Shown here piece by piece: positions 7,617 to 10,127 of a DNA stretch of 10,127 nt; position 1 is the stretch's first letter; each line of letters starts with the position of its first letter. The position numbers were made by a program, and so were the translations under genes. This DNA is from an uncultured Methanobrevibacter sp. (GTDB lineage: Archaea > Methanobacteriota > Methanobacteria > Methanobacteriales > Methanobacteriaceae), in the NCBI RefSeq assembly GCF_900316895.1, contig NZ_ONER01000093.1:1-10127 (forward strand), read 5' to 3'. The notes under the pieces were generated by a model. It was not told where the DNA came from. It was given only the letters and a program-made list of their open reading frames with translations, and made no database searches.

Positions 7617-7694
7617 ACAAGTGGCACAAAAAAACAAATCTAGGAATCCTCGACTTCTACAAAGTCGAGGTAGTTCAAGCTTTCCCTTTTTGAG
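7540..7694 (+). ncRNA. Predicted omega RNA (reRNA) of the TnpB element with guide
   Basis: In this superfamily the guide RNA spans the 3' end of tnpB and the right end, and its guide is the first roughly 16 bases past the element. Here the stretch holds CCTAG just before the tnpB stop and CTAGG near 7640, which can pair, then the 9-bp hairpin 7648-7670 and the end TAGTTCAA. The guide would be GCTTTCCCTTTTTGAG (7679-7694). The 5' boundary is a guess. The call rests on position and structure, not on expression. Confidence 0.55.
7648..7670 (+). repeat. Right-end hairpin of the element
   Basis: CCTCGACTT and AAGTCGAGG form a perfect 9-bp stem with loop CTACA, eight bases before the element edge. 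It serves as the TnpA-recognised end in DNA and probably as the terminal stem of the guide RNA. Confidence 0.7.
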
Positions 7695-7802
7695 TTTTTT
7701 GGTATTTAGACTTGCAACGCCCTTTTTGTTGGTTTTCAGGATATAGTTTTTGCCTGTATAAACCTTGACCTTATTCATTGTATTTTTTTTAGTGCTAGAC
7801 AC
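7679..7802 (-). pseudogene. 5' part of the split Ig-like/adhesin-domain gene
   Basis: Read on the minus strand from GTG at 7802, the frame gives NKVKVYTGKNYILKTNKKGV and then ASLNTKKLKKGK, ending at the element. TNKKGVAxLxxxxLKKGK is the standard middle of an Ig-like surface domain and matches TNKKGIATFKV in the large adhesin of this window. A stop codon stands two codons upstream and no ribosome site or signal peptide is visible. This was therefore probably already a C-terminal relic of a larger adhesin before the transposon entered. Beyond the insertion the frame would run on into transposon sequence and yield a meaningless tail. Confidence 0.75.
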
Positions 7803-7827
7803 ATCTTAATTTTAATGTTTCAGCCAT

Positions 7828-7865
7828 ACTTATATGCATATGATTGACATAACTTTATATGGGGA
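7828..7865 (+). promoter_or_regulatory. Promoter and ribosome site of the anchored Ig-like protein gene
   Basis: TTATATGCATA (around 7829-7839) is a TATA candidate at suitable distance for a start near 7860. GGGGA at 7861-7865 lies six bases before the ATG and acts as the ribosome site. A second TATA-like string at 7854-7860 is too close to the ATG to serve. Confidence 0.45.
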
Positions 7866-7871
7866 ATAAAT

Positions 7872-8468
7872 ATGGAAAACAGAAACATAATTATAATACT
7901 TCTTGTAGTAATCGTTATTCTTGTGGCGGCCATTGGTGTGATGATGTTTAATACGTCACATGCAAAAGAAGCAACCAAAATTAAAATTACAAGCGATAAG
8001 GAGCAATATGAAGGTGGAAAATTGTCAATTGAGTTAACTGATTTGAACAAGACTCCACTGTCAAAGGAAATTGTCAATGTCACAATAACCAACAAAAAGG
8101 GAAAGGTGGTGGTTGACGATGTCGTCAAGACAAATTCCAAAGGCAAGGCAAAACTGGATTTGGATTTGAAGAAAGGAAAATATAACGTAACAGTCAGTTA
8201 TGGTGGAAATGAAAATTACACTGGAACAAATGAAACACAGAAGCTGAGCATTAAGGAAAAGGTTACTGAGGCGGTAAAATCACAGTCAAGCAGTTCCCAG
8301 TCTTCATCACATCGCCAGGAATATGATATAACTCCTGACGGATGGAATCCAAGGGAGCATGAGGTATCACGTGAACCAATAGGGGATGGAAATGAACGCG
8401 TAAAGTATGACGACGGATATATGAGGGTAGTGGATAAAGACGGAAATGTTATTTCCCATGGTTTTTGA
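7872..8468 (+). CDS. Membrane-anchored single Ig-like domain surface protein
   Basis: The 198-residue protein starts with a strongly hydrophobic segment (residues 5-26) after a short polar head, most likely an uncleaved N-terminal anchor, leaving the rest outside the cell. Residues 34-128 form one Ig-like domain of the adhesin type, with TNSKGKAKLDLDLKKGKYNV at 87-106 as its hallmark. A serine-rich linker follows (137-146, SQSSSSQSSS). The C-terminal part (150-198) is acidic and polar and ends DDGYMRVVDKDGNVISHGF; a similar ending occurs in other Methanobrevibacter surface proteins as far as I recall, but its function is unknown to me. The domain resembles that of the disrupted gene next door, so the two may be duplicates. 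Binding partner unknown. Start chosen by GGGGA upstream and the signal-anchor. Confidence 0.82.
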   Translation: MENRNIIIILLVVIVILVAAIGVMMFNTSHAKEATKIKITSDKEQYEGGKLSIELTDLNKTPLSKEIVNVTITNKKGKVVVDDVVKTNSKGKAKLDLDLKKGKYNVTVSYGGNENYTGTNETQKLSIKEKVTEAVKSQSSSSQSSSHRQEYDITPDGWNPREHEVSREPIGDGNERVKYDDGYMRVVDKDGNVISHGF

Positions 8469-8517
8469 GGTTGAAATCCGCAAATATTAAAATCCATAAG
8501 GGAATGCCTCAAAAAAC
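8461..8517. repeat. Inverted repeat spanning the stop codon of the anchored protein gene
   Basis: GTTTTTGAGG (8461-8470, containing the TGA stop) is the reverse complement of CCTCAAAAAC, found with one extra A at 8507-8517. The loop is about 36 bases. In RNA it could form a stem just at the gene end; on the minus strand it supplies a T-rich tract after the convergent gene. Confidence 0.45.
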
Positions 8518-8524
8518 AAGTGAG

Positions 8525-8553
8525 TTTTATTCCGGCAGATTACCGGAATAAAA
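8525..8553. terminator. Perfect 11-bp stem-loop between convergent genes
   Basis: TTTTATTCCGG (8525-8535) pairs exactly with CCGGAATAAAA (8543-8553) around CAGATTA. It lies 12 bases after the end of the secreted protein gene and 56 bases after the anchored protein gene. The minus strand continues to a T-rich tract, so it mainly suits the minus-strand gene but may act both ways. Confidence 0.6.
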
Positions 8554-8565
8554 TGACCTGTTGCG

Positions 8566-8943
8566 TTAATGCAGTTTCAATTTGGTGACCGGATGGTACT
8601 TGTTGTATCTGGTGTCAATTTTTGCCCAATCGGACAGGCCACCGTTGCTTCCTGAAGTCCACCATCCTTTCTTACCATTCTGCATGCCATTCTTTTTTTC
8701 ATAGCAAACATATACGCTATATGTTTTACCGTTTTTCTTTTTGGATCCTAAATACTGCTTGTAACTTTTTTTGTATTTGCATTTTACTTTAATGGTCTTT
8801 TTACCATCTTTTATCTTTACTGTGATGCTTTTTTTGTTTTTATACTTCTTTGCATTGACTGGTTCTGCAAATGCGACACTCAAAGTCATGCCAACAATGA
8901 ATATTGCAAGAACACATATTACAATTTTGGTATGCTTATTCAT
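8566..8943 (-). CDS. Small secreted lysine-rich protein of unknown function
   Basis: The 125-residue product has a clear signal peptide: MNKHTK, a hydrophobic core (7-24), and likely cleavage after AFA (residue 26) or VNA (31). The mature part is very basic, with a lysine-rich beta-prone half (32-73) and a Gly/Trp-rich half with GWWTSGSNGGLSDW (93-106). Two cysteines (C55, C80) could form a disulphide outside the cell. I do not recognise the family. Export, small size and strong positive charge suggest that it sticks to the cell wall or to an anionic polymer, but this is inference. The start is well supported by AAGGAGGA eight bases upstream. It is a single gene, convergent with the anchored Ig-like gene. 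Confidence 0.82.
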   Translation of the reverse strand: MNKHTKIVICVLAIFIVGMTLSVAFAEPVNAKKYKNKKSITVKIKDGKKTIKVKCKYKKSYKQYLGSKKKNGKTYSVYVCYEKKNGMQNGKKGWWTSGSNGGLSDWAKIDTRYNKYHPVTKLKLH

Positions 8944-8951
8944 ATCTGATT

Positions 8952-9002
8952 TCCTCCTTGATATTTTGATGTTAATATTTTGTGTTTTGTATGTATTTAA
9001 TC
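8952..9002 (-). promoter_or_regulatory. Strong ribosome site and TATA candidate of the secreted protein gene
   Basis: AAGGAGGA (minus strand 8959-8952) is a near-perfect Shine-Dalgarno site. Further upstream GATTAAATACAT (9002-8991) is a possible TATA box, giving a start near 8970 and a leader of about 25-30 bases. Confidence 0.5.
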
Positions 9003-9081
9003 TTTCTTTGTGATGTTAAAATATTGTTTTAAAACCCAAAATATTGTGTTTAGCATTCATGGTTTTATTAAAAATAAGTTT

Positions 9082-9123
9082 GTTTCATCATTTCGCACTG
9101 TCTCAAGTGAATCATGATGAAAC
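9082..9123 (-). terminator. Hairpin with T-rich tail after the glycosyltransferase gene
   Basis: GTTTCATCAT (9082-9091) and ATGATGAAAC (9114-9123) form a perfect 10-bp stem; the 22-base loop holds a smaller stem CACT/AGTG (9097-9110). On the minus strand it is followed by CTTATTTTTAAT. It lies about 60 bases beyond the stop of the glycosyltransferase. The surrounding 9003-9182 contains no gene that I can support. Confidence 0.5.
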
Positions 9124-9182
9124 TTGATGTCTTTTGCCTTTCTCAATGTATTTCCGTGCCGATTTTTCCGGCGGCGATAGGA

Positions 9183-10127
9183 CTATTCCCGTGAAGTCTT
9201 GATTTTGGCTTCGATGGCGGTTGTCATGCTTGACAGGAGCCATTTGGTCTTACGGTCGGTCTGGTGAATCTCCTTGAGCCTGTTGACCTTGCTTAAAAGA
9301 AGCTTGTTTTCCTCAACGGTGAACTCGGAGTTCTTCCATGTGTATGTCCAGTGCAGAAGGTGCGGATTGACCGTTGCGTTTTGAACTTCCTTGGAAAATC
9401 CTTCGGTGCACTGCCTGCTGTAGATGTAGGACTCCATCAGCTCGTCAAGCAGGCGCACATTGACATTGTTTGTGATTGACTTGTCGTCGGGAAGGTCCCT
9501 GATGTAGTAGTCATAGCACATGAAATCGTTCAGGAACACGATTCCCTTTGAATGAATGAGTGTCTCTATGTAGAATGCAAGGTCGTCTCCTGAAACGAAG
9601 GGCTGGAAGCGGATGTCGTTGTCCATGATGAGATCCCTTCTGAAAATCTTGCTCCAGATTGAAGGGTGCATCTTCAGAAGGTCAGGCTCCTGCTCGATAT
9701 TGTCCACTTTGATGGTGTCAAGGGGTTTGTCCCTCGGATAGGTCACCTCAAGGGTCTTGCCGTATAATAGCCTTTCAACCACATTGTCCCAGAGGAAATC
9801 CGGAACCTTGATGAAGTTTTCGGTTTCAAAGGTTTCGTCAGGATATGCCCTTTCGATATTGTCCATGTATGGTGAGTAGGATTTCTGGACCTTTCCGCCG
9901 TACTCGAAGATTCTCCTGAAGCGGCCGAATGCCATCTGTGCATCGTTAGCCTTTACCGCATGGTAGAGTGTCTCCACAGCATCAAGGGTGTATCTGTCGT
10001 CCGGGTCGAGAAACATTATGTAGTCGCCTGTGCATGCCTCAATTCCGGTGTTTCTTGGAGTGTATGCTGCACCGCTGTTTTTTTCGTGGTGTATTGCCTT
10101 GCAGCATTCGTATTTCTCATCGTATTC
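9183..10127 (-). CDS. Family 2 glycosyltransferase (GT-A fold), N-terminus outside window
   Basis: The frame stays open to the window edge, so the ATG at 10016 is internal and 314 residues are visible. The first part shows the GT2 core: HHEKNSGAAYTPRNTGIEA (13-31), then GDYIMFLDPDD (34-44), whose acidic DPDD motif binds the metal and nucleotide sugar. About 110 residues on, WSKIFRRDLI followed by FVSGDDLAFYIETL corresponds to the acceptor side with its acidic GDD. Such enzymes transfer sugars from activated donors to surface polysaccharide or glycoprotein precursors at the inner face of the membrane; the donor and acceptor cannot be told from sequence. No membrane segment is seen. The missing N-terminus should be about 50-60 residues. 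The gene is visibly richer in G+C than its neighbours. Its partners would lie beyond the window. Confidence 0.9.
   Translation of the reverse strand, partial: EYDEKYECCKAIHHEKNSGAAYTPRNTGIEACTGDYIMFLDPDDRYTLDAVETLYHAVKANDAQMAFGRFRRIFEYGGKVQKSYSPYMDNIERAYPDETFETENFIKVPDFLWDNVVERLLYGKTLEVTYPRDKPLDTIKVDNIEQEPDLLKMHPSIWSKIFRRDLIMDNDIRFQPFVSGDDLAFYIETLIHSKGIVFLNDFMCYDYYIRDLPDDKSITNNVNVRLLDELMESYIYSRQCTEGFSKEVQNATVNPHLLHWTYTWKNSEFTVEENKLLLSKVNRLKEIHQTDRKTKWLLSSMTTAIEAKIKTSRE

Larger units (their letters stand above)
5896..7678 (+). mobile_element. IS200/IS605-superfamily (IS1341-type, tnpB-only) element, composite with two left ends
   Basis: Left boundary: TTTAT then CAAATTAGTG and an 8-bp hairpin (TCCGACCT 5915-5922, AGGTCGGA 5928-5935). 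Right boundary: a 9-bp hairpin (CCTCGACTT 7648-7656, AAGTCGAGG 7662-7670) and then TAGTTCAA. There are no terminal inverted repeats and no target duplication, as expected for this superfamily. Inside is one intact tnpB. No tnpA (HUH transposase) is present, so movement would need a TnpA supplied elsewhere. Removing the 1783 bases rejoins a minus-strand host gene in frame. A second left end begins at 6075. Confidence 0.85.
6075..7678 (+). mobile_element. Inner complete TnpB element copy
   Basis: The inner left end starts CATAATAATGCAAGAATA after TTTAT (6070-6074). It contains an imperfect hairpin around 6093-6114 (CCTCG and CGTGG) whose arms resemble those of the right-end hairpin. It continues through a T-rich leader, the tnpB gene and the right end at 7678. 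The 384-base stretch 6075-6458 before tnpB holds no convincing gene; its long plus-strand frame at 6202-6426 is low-complexity T-rich sequence. Confidence 0.65.

Noticed and set aside
7599..7678. Continuation of the minus-strand host frame into the transposon (tail LELPRLCRS...)
   Set aside because: These residues come from the transposon right end, not from the host gene; the real continuation is at 5895-5825.
7820..8146. 108-residue minus-strand frame opposite the anchored Ig-like gene
   Set aside because: It is antisense to the signal-anchor and Ig domain; its composition reflects the complement of that gene.
9743..9943. 66-residue minus-strand frame within the glycosyltransferase
   Set aside because: It is an alternative frame of a gene with clear GT2 motifs.

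Overview
The window looks like a piece of a gut-type methanogen genome of the order Methanobacteriales, most likely Methanobrevibacter or a close relative. The reasons are a very AT-rich background, a giant adhesin-like surface protein with beta-helix and Ig-like repeats and a lysine-rich tail, a CofE-like (coenzyme F420 ligase family) protein, archaeal TATA boxes with GGAG-type ribosome sites, and a TnpB-only transposon. This assignment is inferred from gene content; no marker gene is present.

Layout: (1) 1-4068, plus strand: the C-terminal 1355 residues of a huge adhesin-like protein whose start lies outside the window, followed by a hairpin and T-rich terminator. (2) 4229-5275, minus: a 348-residue CofE-like protein, convergent with the adhesin, with a terminator stem that contains its stop codon. 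(3) 5337-5804: AT-rich sequence without a convincing gene. (4) 5825-7802: the remains of a small Ig-like/adhesin domain gene on the minus strand, split by an IS200/IS605-superfamily element at 5896-7678. The element carries an intact tnpB (plus strand) and a right end that probably makes an omega-type guide RNA. It has two left ends in tandem. Removing 5896-7678 rejoins the host frame exactly and restores a typical domain motif (KKGKHKVVISS), which fixes the ends and points to TTTAT as the target/TAM. (5) 7872-8468, plus: a membrane-anchored single Ig-like domain protein. (6) 8566-8943, minus: a small, secreted, lysine-rich protein, convergent with the previous gene and separated from it by a perfect 11-bp stem. 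(7) 9183-10127, minus: a family 2 glycosyltransferase, cut by the window end and visibly more GC-rich than the rest.

Most host genes here are cell-surface genes (adhesin, anchored Ig-like protein, secreted basic protein, glycosyltransferase); the CofE-like protein is the metabolic exception. They do not form one operon: orientations alternate and each gene has its own terminator. The most interesting system is the TnpB element. By the known TnpB/omega-RNA logic its guide would match the codons of a motif that recurs in this host's adhesin-like gene family, and its doubled left end suggests that a second copy landed at the TTTAT beside the first copy's tnpB start and then collapsed by recombination.
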